Of a stretch of DNA of 37,524 nt, positions 17,488 to 26,459 are shown one piece after another; positions within the stretch are counted from its first letter, which is position 1, and every line of letters begins with the position of its first letter. The DNA is taken from the NCBI GenBank assembly GCA_029256485.1, contig JAQSXU010000027.1, positions 1 through 37,524 of the forward strand, given 5' to 3'. A program made the position numbers and the translations under genes. Under the pieces are notes generated by a model that searched no databases, was not told where the DNA came from, and worked only from the letters and a program-made list of their open reading frames with translations. Source of the stretch: Clostridiaceae bacterium (GTDB taxonomy: Bacteria; Bacillota_A; Clostridia; Clostridiales; Clostridiaceae).

Positions 17488-20400
17488 TTACTGATTTAAA
17501 AATAAATTAGCAATTTCTTTTGCTGAATTTATCTGTTTTATCTTCTCAATTATTTCTTCTCTAGATATTACATCAAACAATTTTAAAACTATTTCTCCAT
17601 CCCCCTCTTTCAGTGCAAGCATAATTATAGTATTAACCTCATTATCATTCTCCCAAATAATAGAATGCTTAAGTTTAAAAATACATATTGAAGATTTTTC
17701 AACATAATCCGGTAAACCATGAGGTATTGCAATATTTCCTGCGACTATTGTACTTCCCATGATTTCTCTTTTATATACACTCATTACATAATCTTTATTA
17801 ACAACACCTTTTGTTTGCATCAATTTACACATCTCATCAATTGCATCGCCTTTAGAAAATAAATCCTCTCTTATTTGTACCAAATCTTCATTAATTACAT
17901 AACTTAATGGGTTAACAGCTTTTATTCCTATTAAGTTTTTTAACGTGAGTTTACCAGATTCCTTCAAAATATCCTGAAATGAAATAAATGGAATGCTAAA
18001 AATTTCCGGATTAATAGTGCCTACTACTGCAATTACATTATGGTCTTCACTAATCTTAAGAATTTTATCTTTAGCATTATCTCTATTCATGATTCCAATA
18101 GGCATTATATCTAAATTTTCATTAGAGCAATCCAGTATATCTTCAAGATACTTTTTAATTTTTAATGCTGTACCTTCCCCAGTTATACATATTGTGATTA
18201 TGGTCTTTGGGTACTTCTTAACGCCTTTTACTTTCCCAACATAGGATTTATCTCCATCTATAGCATCAGCTATTTCATTTAGATTACTATTGGTCATAAG
18301 TGCTCTTCTTACTGCTTCTAAAACCATTACAGTATCTACTCTGCCAATTATTCTTGTTGGGATTCCTGTTTGTTTGGTAATGATTTCACCAAAAGTTACT
18401 AGAGAGCCCATATCAACAAGCAATAAACATCCTTTCCCTTCGTGTACTTTTTTCACTGTTTCTAAAGTTCTTTGAAGTAAATTTTGAGGACTCTCATCAA
18501 GTGACATTTCAATCCCTACCGCTAAGTTTGTACCTAATAACTTATTTGCTACGTCTGCCATTCCACAAGCTACATGTCCATGGCTTAATACAATAACATC
18601 AACTCTGCTTACCTTTTGATCCATAGTAGAAAACGTTTTTAAGTACATGGCTAAAAAACCAATTTCATCATCAGGTAATTCTATTTTTAAACTCCTGTTT
18701 ATTTCTTTTGTCAATATTTTAGCTACTCTGTATTCATTATAATATTCATTTTTAATGTAATCTAATTGAGGATTTTTAATTATTCTTCCTTGTTTTAGTC
18801 TTTCAAAAGTAGAGTTTAAATGCACTGCAACACAATAATAAAAATTTTCTTTTATATTATCTATGTAATTTTTCGCCATATTAGTTACATTTTCTACAAC
18901 CTTTAATATCTTTTCATCAATTATATTCTTTAATTCTTCCTTAGGAAAGAGTATATTTGCCTCAATATTTTTAGCAAATCTATTTAAATCAGATTTCATT
19001 TTATTCCAAATAATTTTATTTATTTCATCTTTTTTAAGACCTTGCTTTTCCAGTTGATAATATTTTTCTTCTATATTACTATATATTCCATCAGGTAATA
19101 GATATCTGTCATCCTTTTGTTTATGTGTGCTTACATTTCTAGGATTAACAACCAAATCATCATTAAATATATCGTCTGACATTGAATTTCTGCTTGCAAC
19201 ACTCAGTAGTCCCAAGGGTACATGCTCAGGTAAATCCGTTATCTCAATAACAACATCTGATAGATTATTACTTAATGAATTTAAAAAACCTTTAGCACAT
19301 GCTACTTGAATATCACTTCTTAATTGACCTATATTCCCTGGACAATCATAGGATAATAAGGACCTGGCAACATCAAACTTTACTGTTATTTCCTTTCCAA
19401 CTCTTGCAGCTTCCTGTGAAAAGAAATTTTTGATTAATACATATCTTTCATTGGTTGGTCTGTTATTAATAGACGGAAGCTCAATTATCATTGGTATTCT
19501 CCTCCTAAATGTTAGTAACAAAGAGGATTTTGGATCTTCTGTTGTAGCTGCTATTACCATAACATTAGCTCTTCTACTATTTTCTGTTTCCCCAAGCCTT
19601 CTATACCTTCCTTTGTCTAGCAAATAAAATAAGATTTCTTGTCCTTCACTTGGCAGCCTATGTACCTCATCTAAAAACAAAATTCCATTATTAGCCTTTT
19701 CCACTAGCCCAACCTTATCTGCATTGGCACCAGTAAAAGCACCTTTTACATATCCAAATAATTGTGAAAGAAGTAATTGTGGGTTTTCCGCATAATCTGC
19801 ACAATTAAAAACTACAAAAGGAATATTATTTTTGAAATTTGAAGAATTAACTGCAAAATTATACATGGATTCTGCAAAAAAACTCTTTCCTACACCTGAA
19901 GGTCCAAGAATTAGAGTATGAAGTCCATGTGGCGGATACAAAACTGCTGCCTCAGCTTGTCTTATTTGATTTCTTAATGAACCATGGTACCCTATAATTT
20001 CTCTTAAATTGTTAATTTTCCTCATACCATTTTCTGACATATTATAATTACTTAACTTGCTATTGCTTACATTATCTAAATTTTTACTATTTACATTTTC
20101 TTCTAAGTCTTCTGTTACATTTTCTACACAACTTGCACTTACACAATTTTCAGGTTTTTCAATTCTACTTACATAATTTTCAGATTTTTCAGTTACATTT
20201 TCTTCATCAGTATATTCAACTTTATTTACTTTTCCATCAGCTTGATTTTCTTCTTTCTCTGAATTTGTAGTCATAGTTTCCTTCAAAAGTTGCCTTCTTA
20301 TTTGAGCTACAGAATATCTAGAAATATCATATCCAATAGCAGTTAACTTTTTACATAATAAATTATCTGAGATTGAATGATCATATTCCAGCAGCTTTTT

Positions 20401-20577
20401 AATGTCACTTAATAGAATTTGTTCCTTTCTTTCACGAGAATTGAGCAAATTGTTTTTTTTCCTAAATTCAGTTATGTATTCTCTTGTTGTGTTTACTATT
20501 TTTGCAATATCACTATCAGTTATAGGTTTTCTTTTATCCTCTTTCTCAATAAGTTCAAGTATTTTATCTTCAATCAT
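17488..20577 (-). CDS. LevR-type sigma-54-dependent activator with PTS-sensing domains
   Basis: 1029 residues from ATG 20577, chosen for its AGAAGG site; the frame is open another 32 codons upstream without one. Order: two N-terminal helix-turn-helix-like segments (about 15-50 and 65-100, the second resembling the RpoN C-terminal DNA-binding box), an acidic ENV-rich linker (about 105-180), AAA+ (Walker A LGPSGVGKS about 229, sigma-54 contact loop GAFTGA about 280, Walker B LFLDEVHR about 299), a PRD (about 550-650), an EIIA-Man-like domain (VIVLSHGHVACG about 666), an EIIB-Gat-like segment (ICITGEGTA about 800), and a C-terminal EIIA type-2 domain with NIAIPHGLP (about 950). Phosphorylation by HPr or by the operon's PTS proteins should set its activity. 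It very probably drives the pentitol operon immediately downstream. Confidence 0.92.
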   Translation of the reverse strand: MIEDKILELIEKEDKRKPITDSDIAKIVNTTREYITEFRKKNNLLNSRERKEQILLSDIKKLLEYDHSISDNLLCKKLTAIGYDISRYSVAQIRRQLLKETMTTNSEKEENQADGKVNKVEYTDEENVTEKSENYVSRIEKPENCVSASCVENVTEDLEENVNSKNLDNVSNSKLSNYNMSENGMRKINNLREIIGYHGSLRNQIRQAEAAVLYPPHGLHTLILGPSGVGKSFFAESMYNFAVNSSNFKNNIPFVVFNCADYAENPQLLLSQLFGYVKGAFTGANADKVGLVEKANNGILFLDEVHRLPSEGQEILFYLLDKGRYRRLGETENSRRANVMVIAATTEDPKSSLLLTFRRRIPMIIELPSINNRPTNERYVLIKNFFSQEAARVGKEITVKFDVARSLLSYDCPGNIGQLRSDIQVACAKGFLNSLSNNLSDVVIEITDLPEHVPLGLLSVASRNSMSDDIFNDDLVVNPRNVSTHKQKDDRYLLPDGIYSNIEEKYYQLEKQGLKKDEINKIIWNKMKSDLNRFAKNIEANILFPKEELKNIIDEKILKVVENVTNMAKNYIDNIKENFYYCVAVHLNSTFERLKQGRIIKNPQLDYIKNEYYNEYRVAKILTKEINRSLKIELPDDEIGFLAMYLKTFSTMDQKVSRVDVIVLSHGHVACGMADVANKLLGTNLAVGIEMSLDESPQNLLQRTLETVKKVHEGKGCLLLVDMGSLVTFGEIITKQTGIPTRIIGRVDTVMVLEAVRRALMTNSNLNEIADAIDGDKSYVGKVKGVKKYPKTIITICITGEGTALKIKKYLEDILDCSNENLDIMPIGIMNRDNAKDKILKISEDHNVIAVVGTINPEIFSIPFISFQDILKESGKLTLKNLIGIKAVNPLSYVINEDLVQIREDLFSKGDAIDEMCKLMQTKGVVNKDYVMSVYKREIMGSTIVAGNIAIPHGLPDYVEKSSICIFKLKHSIIWENDNEVNTIIMLALKEGDGEIVLKLFDVISREEIIEKIKQINSAKEIANLFLNQ

Positions 20578-20611
20578 ACTTATACCTTCTTCCAAATGTT
20601 TCCCTTGCTTA

Positions 20612-20659
20612 TATAAACAAATTTGGATTAATGAGCTATTCTTTATTATAAACAAATTT
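20612..20659. repeat. 13-bp direct repeat in activator leader
   Basis: TATAAACAAATTT occurs perfectly at 20612-20624 and 20647-20659, 35 bases apart, between the proposed activator promoter and start codon. The distal copy overlaps the proposed -10 box. It could be an operator for autoregulation, but AT-richness makes a chance origin possible. Confidence 0.5.
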
Positions 20660-20683
20660 AGACGAAAAAGCATTAAATTTCAA
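20655..20683 (-). promoter_or_regulatory. Possible sigma-A promoter of the activator gene
   Basis: TTGAAA (20683-20678), 17-base spacer, TAAATT (20660-20655), about 78 bases upstream of ATG 20577. The match is fair, and the surrounding sequence is AT-rich, so other placements are possible. Confidence 0.45.
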
Positions 20684-20705
20684 TATATTATTGTCTAATA
20701 ATGTT

Positions 20706-20792
20706 AATAAAAGTAGTAATATTAAGTAATATTACTTTTATTGTACAACAAATAGCTCCAAGAACAAAGTAATAAATATACTCTTTGTTCTT
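20706..20792 (-). terminator. Two hairpins ending the mannosidase transcript
   Basis: AAGAACAAAG (20760-20769) pairs perfectly with CTTTGTTCTT (20783-20792). Closer to the activator gene, AATAAAAGTA (20706-20715) pairs with TACTTTTATT (20733-20742), with an AT-rich inner extension. The second is followed on the minus strand only by a weak TTTTATTAAC. Together they probably end transcription after the GH38 stop at 20858. Confidence 0.6.
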
Positions 20793-20857
20793 GAAGCCTT
20801 CTAAATTGTGAAAATAATATTAACTTTTAATGCTAAACATGAAACTGTTTTTAATAA

Positions 20858-23800
20858 TCATTTTGTCCACTTTGCTATAAGAGCTTTTGCATCACTATTT
20901 AAGACTTCCTTTGCGTCATTTGATATATGGCTGTCCATTGGAGGGTTATTAAGATGTTTTATAAAGTCATCCATATGATAAACAGCCTGAACAACTTGTT
21001 CCTTCTGAACAAATTGTTCAGCCTGAGTAAGATTGTTGGTCAATTGAGAGGCTAGCGGTCCTGTTAGTTTTTCTGACTTTATATATCCATCCATAAGTTT
21101 TTCTATAGATGCAGTACTTGTGTCAACAGTAATGGTAACTTTATTAGTTTCCACTGTGATTCCATCAAGAGTTACCTTTGCGTAAACATCTGATGTACCA
21201 ACATTCTTAGCTGTGATAACACCAGTATTCTTATCTATGTCAGCCACAGAACTATTACTTGTAAAATACTCTACAGTTGTTTTAGACATATTAGCATTTG
21301 AATTATCATCCAGCTTTGCAGTGACAGAAGCCTTTGCTATATCATTTCTTTCAAGATTGATATCATCTATAGCTAATTCTGCACTGGCAAGCTTTATTTT
21401 AAAGTTTACAGTGTAATTTTTTATAGTGTACCCGTCCTCTGCAGTTACAGAAATTAAGGCACTTCCAGGGAATCTGTCAGCTTGACTAACAACTGCATTG
21501 GCATTTTCATCATCTGTTGTAACTGTAACCTTAGGTGAAGCTGAAGTTGAAGCCGGAAGAGGTACATTATATTCTAAAGCATTTTTGTCAAAGCCTTCTA
21601 AAGCAGTACTATCTATTTTTATAGAACTTAAATCTGCGTTATGTGACAATGTAGCCGGATCCACCAGACTTACAAGAGATATTGCAAATATCTTTGCCCC
21701 GCTCTTATCTGGCAGCGTTATACTGCTAATCTGCTTGGTTTTGTCAACAGCTATAGACTGCGTAAATAAATATGTGGATGGTCCTACTATACCATTTCCG
21801 TTTCGAATTCTATGATCCATGGAATATGCTACTTTTTCGTCAGCGCTTGGGCTCTGGCACCAGTCGCTAAAGGTTAAATTAGATGGTGAAGTACTGGTTC
21901 CATCTGTATAATTAACTATTATATTAACATTAGTCTGCTTTCCAGCACCGGCTTCAAGTAAATATACTTTTTCTGCAGATGCAGCAGTGGATAATGTTAT
22001 GGTCTGACCCTTGCAGGCAACTATATTATTGCTTGTACCTGTCATAGGTCCTATTGGGAATTTAATATTAGAGTAATTAACTATAGAAGGAATTGCAGTT
22101 CCATCATAAGCCCAGCCTACTGTGTCAAACATACCTTCATTAGTATTGTCAGGTGTACTAGCGCCATCCTGGTTAAAGTACTGTGTTAAGTCTACAGCTG
22201 TACCTTTATTTAGGAATAACTTGAAGCTTGACTCTGGTGATGGTTTTCCTTCACCTAGAATATTATAAGGGATAACAGTAAAATAATATGTTTTTCCTAA
22301 TGATAAGCCAGTGAAGGTAACAGAGTTTCCCATGACTCCTTTGATTTCATTGGCGTATTTTCCTGGTTCAGTACCGTATTTAACAGTTATCTCATCGGTA
22401 TCCTTTGCTAAATTAAGATTTAATACCACTGAGGAATCATTTTGTACAATGCTTGATATTGAAGGTGCATCCGGTACAGCTTTTGGAAAATCTGCATCAT
22501 CGCCGTATACCTGAAGCTCGTAAATTCTTGCAGCTACATCGTTTGTATTAGTTGGCTTTGTTGCTTCAAATCTTACATATCTTCCTGTTACAGGAACAGT
22601 AAGCAGATCCTCAGTAATGCTGTCTTTATTACCTGTACGCACAACAGCAACTTGCCATTTGCTTATATCTGGGTTATTATCGCTGCTAACCAATATTCTG
22701 TAATCCCTGGTATTCCAATCTGTTGTTTCTCCACCAGCTCCTGCATGGAAAACTTTAAAGCCGTCTATTAACTTATCTGAGCCTAAATCAATGGTGTTCC
22801 AATGTACATTAGTCGATCCGTTGTTATAACACCATTTCGTAGATATATTGCCATCATTAATAAGTGAAGCCGCTTCATTAGCATTCATTTCACCGTCTGC
22901 TTTTGCAGGTCTGAATAATGCAATGTTTGCTCCAGCATATATTGAAATTATATCTGACATAGGTCCTATATTTCCTGCCTCATCCTGAGCACATACTGCA
23001 TAATAATACTTTTTAATAGTTGCGAAATTTGAATCAGTATATTTGGTGTCCGCTGTGGATGAAAGCAGTACAGCATCTGAAAAATCTTCTTTCGTTGCTC
23101 TATAAATAAAATAGTTTGTAACGCCTGTGTTATCACTAGCTGCATCCCATGATAAATCTATAGAAGCATTATAATACTTTTTAGCTCCAGCTGCTTTTAA
23201 ATTATTAACCTTTGTTGGTGACTGCTGATCTGAAGATATTACCACATTTCCATCAACAAATGACATAGCAGCAATTTTAATTGCCTTTGCATCAGGTAAA
23301 GTTATACTCTTTATTGTCTTTGATGAATCAAGGACCATTTTATACACATACATATTATTATCTATATCAAAGGTATTTCCATTTGGTGTATGTGTATGTG
23401 ACAAGTTAAGCCCTATTGTGTCCTTAATGTATGTCTTTTGAGCATAGCCTACTGTATCCTGCCAGCCTGCAAAACTAAAGAATCTTGATGAAGAAGTATC
23501 ATCTGTGTAGTTCACTTTCACTTCTCCAAGTCCTACTCCTGATGTAGAGTTTCCAAGAATGAATAAATATTGATGTCCTCCAGCATTAGCGGTGTCAATT
23601 GTCTGGCCTGTAGCTTGGACAATATTTTTACTTCCATCAGTCTTTGGGCCAATATTAAATACTATGTCTTCACTGTTAACCTTGTCCGGCATCAAATCTG
23701 CAGAATAAGTTTCCCCCTTGCCGTTTAGGTCTCCATCATTTCTATTTGAGTCAAAGGACATACCATCTAAATTATAGTAAGCTGAAAGGTCTATCTGCTG

Positions 23801-26428
23801 ACTTTCAGGTTTCTCATCCTTAAATATTCCAGAGGCATCAAATTTAACAAGGAATGTCTTTATTTCATACTTATTTAGTGTAGTTGTAAAACTATTTCCA
23901 CTAGCTTGTGGACTTACTGCTCCTGGAATTGCATCTTCAATGAGATTAACTTCCTTAATTTCAGAAATGTTAGCTGGAAGAGTTACATTAGCATTTGTAT
24001 TATCCTTTCCCTCTGTTTCAACAAGTCTAACTATATAACTGTTAGATCTGTCTTCATTGTTCTTTTCATCTATGAGTCTTGATTCTGCCTTTTTAAATAC
24101 AGACAGAATAACATTATTGTCATTAGCTGAGGCCTTTGCAAAGGATGCTGCAGCTGCTAAATCTCCAGAATGATTGGATGTTGCCAGTGTTGTAATTGGA
24201 TAATTGTACTCATAAGCTTTTGCTTCAACATCAGCAGTTTTCCAATCGCCGCTGTGAGGATAGAATGAATATTTTATTTCCTTATTTCCTGTATCAGTGG
24301 CTCCTCCCCTATTATCTGTTGGAGATCTTAATAGAGAAAGACGTAACACTCCATTTGGACAGTCCCAGCCTTCCTTGCTGTCACTTAATACAGATACTCC
24401 AAAGCCATCCTTAGACATGTCCGCAAATTTATAGCCCTCAACTTCAAACATACCTTTGGTATTTGCAGCAGGTCTGGTTATTGTGGAATATGCTATATCA
24501 TAAGTAACATTTTCAGCATGTACGCTCATTGGGAAGGCCACCTTAAGCATAGTTTGCTTTTCATTCCAATTAACTTTAAGGTCCATATCTATTCTGTTTA
24601 TATTATTGTAAAGAGTTATATACTCGTCAATTGTAGAAGAACCAGAAGGAGATACTTTGGAAACCTTAAATGTTGCCTTTGTTGGTCCGTTCTCAACTAA
24701 TGTAACAGGCACACTAACTGTATTAACTTCTTTAGGAACTGCAGACATATCATCATAATCAATATTCCATGACTCATATTCTCTAGGTGTGTCTTCCAGG
24801 AACTGAAGCCTGTTAAACTGTTGATTTGCATCAACTACTTCTTTATTATTTTTCTTGTCAAATATGCTTGCTATATTCCCTGTGGCAGGGTCAATGCTTA
24901 CCTTAAAGAATTGATTTTCAAAGGTTTTATTTTCATTATCTACTTTTATAGTTGAAGAAAACTGGCTGCTGGATTTTTCAACTGCTCTGTATACGGAATA
25001 TCCTAAAGCAGGTATAGATGCCTCAAATGCCACCACTGCCTTATTTCCATTTTTGCTTAAAATTTGATTTGGTATCTCTTTTCCATCAGCATCTAATATT
25101 GTTATAGTGCTGTCTGAAGAAGTTAAGCTTATATCTGTCTGCACTGCCTCTGTTCTATCCCAGGATAATGCATTATACAGCATTATAGGTTGTCCTTCTC
25201 CTTGGGTATTTACTCTGTTTGCAATTCCATAGATTGCTGTGTTCTTAGCACTATTCAGTTCATTAAGAGCAATTTCTGCATCATTGAAGGCATCCGCATA
25301 CACTGGTGCTATTGCAGAACCAGGCAGTACATCATGGAATTGATTTAATAGTGTTTTCTGCCATGCAGAATTAATTTTCTGCTGAGGATAATTCTCTGAA
25401 CCTAAAATTGAGGCAACTGAACTAAATTTTTCTGCCTGTTCAGCAGTTTCTTCTGAATAACGGTTATACTTCTTCATTGGATCTGCAGTTGTCATTACAC
25501 CCCTGTGGTATTCAAAATACAGCTCATTATTTACATCGGGAACAGCTGTATTTTTGCTTTTTACCTGCTGATCTAAATTTTTAAAAGTATCTTCTGCAGT
25601 AGACATTTTAACTGAAGGATAAGCTGAATTACTGTCTATGTTTTTAATATTATTCAAATCGCTTTGAGTTGGTCCACCGCCGTGGTCACCTGAACCGTAG
25701 AGTACAAGGCTTGCATTTAAACCTAAACTTGATGGATAGTTCAATGTGTTTGATAAAGTTGTACCATTAATTGACCCTCCGCTGAGAGAATAGTCATTAG
25801 ATGGCTTGTAGCTTGTCACAGTACTTCCATCAGGCGCTGTCCAGTTGAAATATTCATAGGGCCATCTATCTGTATCCTGCCAATTAAGCTTTGTAGTAAC
25901 AAAATAATCCATGCCGCTTTTTTTAAGTATTTGAGGCATGTTGTAGTTAAATCCAAAAACATCTGGAACCCAGCCTATATTAGGTAAAACCCCATAATTA
26001 TCTCTAAAATAATTTTGAGCAAATAAAGATTGTCTTACTAAAGATTCACCGCTGGTATTATTTAGGTCTGGTTCTATAACCTGCCCCCCAACGATTTCCC
26101 ACTGTCCATTTTTCACCTTTTCAGCAATTCTTGAAGCTAGATCTGGATAATATTCCTTTGCCCACTGATAAAATTGAGATGATGATTGGCTGAAATGGTA
26201 GTCTGGATTTGCATCCATAAGGTCAAGTGCCCTTTTAAAGGTATCTGGTATAACCGAACTTATAGTTTCAGCATATCTCCAGTTCCAGGCTGCATCAATA
26301 TGAGCATTTCCAATCATATTAACTGTAGATGTCTTGTCATAGGCTTGAACAATATTTGATGGAAGTGCTGTTAGCAGCATTGAAGCAGTGATTCCCAAGC
26401 CTATTGCCTTTTTGAATATCCTTTTCAT
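20858..26428 (-). CDS. Secreted multidomain GH38 alpha-mannosidase
   Basis: 1856 residues, about twice the usual GH38 length. A signal peptide (1-29, ending NIVQA) is followed by the catalytic domain: GNAHIDAAWNW (zinc ligands H43, D45) and WVPDVFGF (nucleophile D156), then helical and beta domains to about 865. Next come an unnamed beta module (about 870-1060), FN3 (1071-1160), an F5/8-type C (CBM32) domain (1168-1309), FN3 (1320-1402), a second copy of the beta module (about 1415-1590), a cadherin-like domain (1596-1690), a Big2-like domain (1690-1770) and a helical tail. No LPXTG or SLH anchor is seen, so it is probably released. It should cleave alpha-mannosidic bonds in glycans or yeast and fungal mannans. 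It starts behind AAAGGAGGG, 31 bases after the membrane protein gene, and likely feeds the PTS upstream. Confidence 0.93.
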   Translation of the reverse strand: MKRIFKKAIGLGITASMLLTALPSNIVQAYDKTSTVNMIGNAHIDAAWNWRYAETISSVIPDTFKRALDLMDANPDYHFSQSSSQFYQWAKEYYPDLASRIAEKVKNGQWEIVGGQVIEPDLNNTSGESLVRQSLFAQNYFRDNYGVLPNIGWVPDVFGFNYNMPQILKKSGMDYFVTTKLNWQDTDRWPYEYFNWTAPDGSTVTSYKPSNDYSLSGGSINGTTLSNTLNYPSSLGLNASLVLYGSGDHGGGPTQSDLNNIKNIDSNSAYPSVKMSTAEDTFKNLDQQVKSKNTAVPDVNNELYFEYHRGVMTTADPMKKYNRYSEETAEQAEKFSSVASILGSENYPQQKINSAWQKTLLNQFHDVLPGSAIAPVYADAFNDAEIALNELNSAKNTAIYGIANRVNTQGEGQPIMLYNALSWDRTEAVQTDISLTSSDSTITILDADGKEIPNQILSKNGNKAVVAFEASIPALGYSVYRAVEKSSSQFSSTIKVDNENKTFENQFFKVSIDPATGNIASIFDKKNNKEVVDANQQFNRLQFLEDTPREYESWNIDYDDMSAVPKEVNTVSVPVTLVENGPTKATFKVSKVSPSGSSTIDEYITLYNNINRIDMDLKVNWNEKQTMLKVAFPMSVHAENVTYDIAYSTITRPAANTKGMFEVEGYKFADMSKDGFGVSVLSDSKEGWDCPNGVLRLSLLRSPTDNRGGATDTGNKEIKYSFYPHSGDWKTADVEAKAYEYNYPITTLATSNHSGDLAAAASFAKASANDNNVILSVFKKAESRLIDEKNNEDRSNSYIVRLVETEGKDNTNANVTLPANISEIKEVNLIEDAIPGAVSPQASGNSFTTTLNKYEIKTFLVKFDASGIFKDEKPESQQIDLSAYYNLDGMSFDSNRNDGDLNGKGETYSADLMPDKVNSEDIVFNIGPKTDGSKNIVQATGQTIDTANAGGHQYLFILGNSTSGVGLGEVKVNYTDDTSSSRFFSFAGWQDTVGYAQKTYIKDTIGLNLSHTHTPNGNTFDIDNNMYVYKMVLDSSKTIKSITLPDAKAIKIAAMSFVDGNVVISSDQQSPTKVNNLKAAGAKKYYNASIDLSWDAASDNTGVTNYFIYRATKEDFSDAVLLSSTADTKYTDSNFATIKKYYYAVCAQDEAGNIGPMSDIISIYAGANIALFRPAKADGEMNANEAASLINDGNISTKWCYNNGSTNVHWNTIDLGSDKLIDGFKVFHAGAGGETTDWNTRDYRILVSSDNNPDISKWQVAVVRTGNKDSITEDLLTVPVTGRYVRFEATKPTNTNDVAARIYELQVYGDDADFPKAVPDAPSISSIVQNDSSVVLNLNLAKDTDEITVKYGTEPGKYANEIKGVMGNSVTFTGLSLGKTYYFTVIPYNILGEGKPSPESSFKLFLNKGTAVDLTQYFNQDGASTPDNTNEGMFDTVGWAYDGTAIPSIVNYSNIKFPIGPMTGTSNNIVACKGQTITLSTAASAEKVYLLEAGAGKQTNVNIIVNYTDGTSTSPSNLTFSDWCQSPSADEKVAYSMDHRIRNGNGIVGPSTYLFTQSIAVDKTKQISSITLPDKSGAKIFAISLVSLVDPATLSHNADLSSIKIDSTALEGFDKNALEYNVPLPASTSASPKVTVTTDDENANAVVSQADRFPGSALISVTAEDGYTIKNYTVNFKIKLASAELAIDDINLERNDIAKASVTAKLDDNSNANMSKTTVEYFTSNSSVADIDKNTGVITAKNVGTSDVYAKVTLDGITVETNKVTITVDTSTASIEKLMDGYIKSEKLTGPLASQLTNNLTQAEQFVQKEQVVQAVYHMDDFIKHLNNPPMDSHISNDAKEVLNSDAKALIAKWTK

Positions 26429-26459
26429 ATTTTCCCTCCTTTAAATATTAATATAAAAT

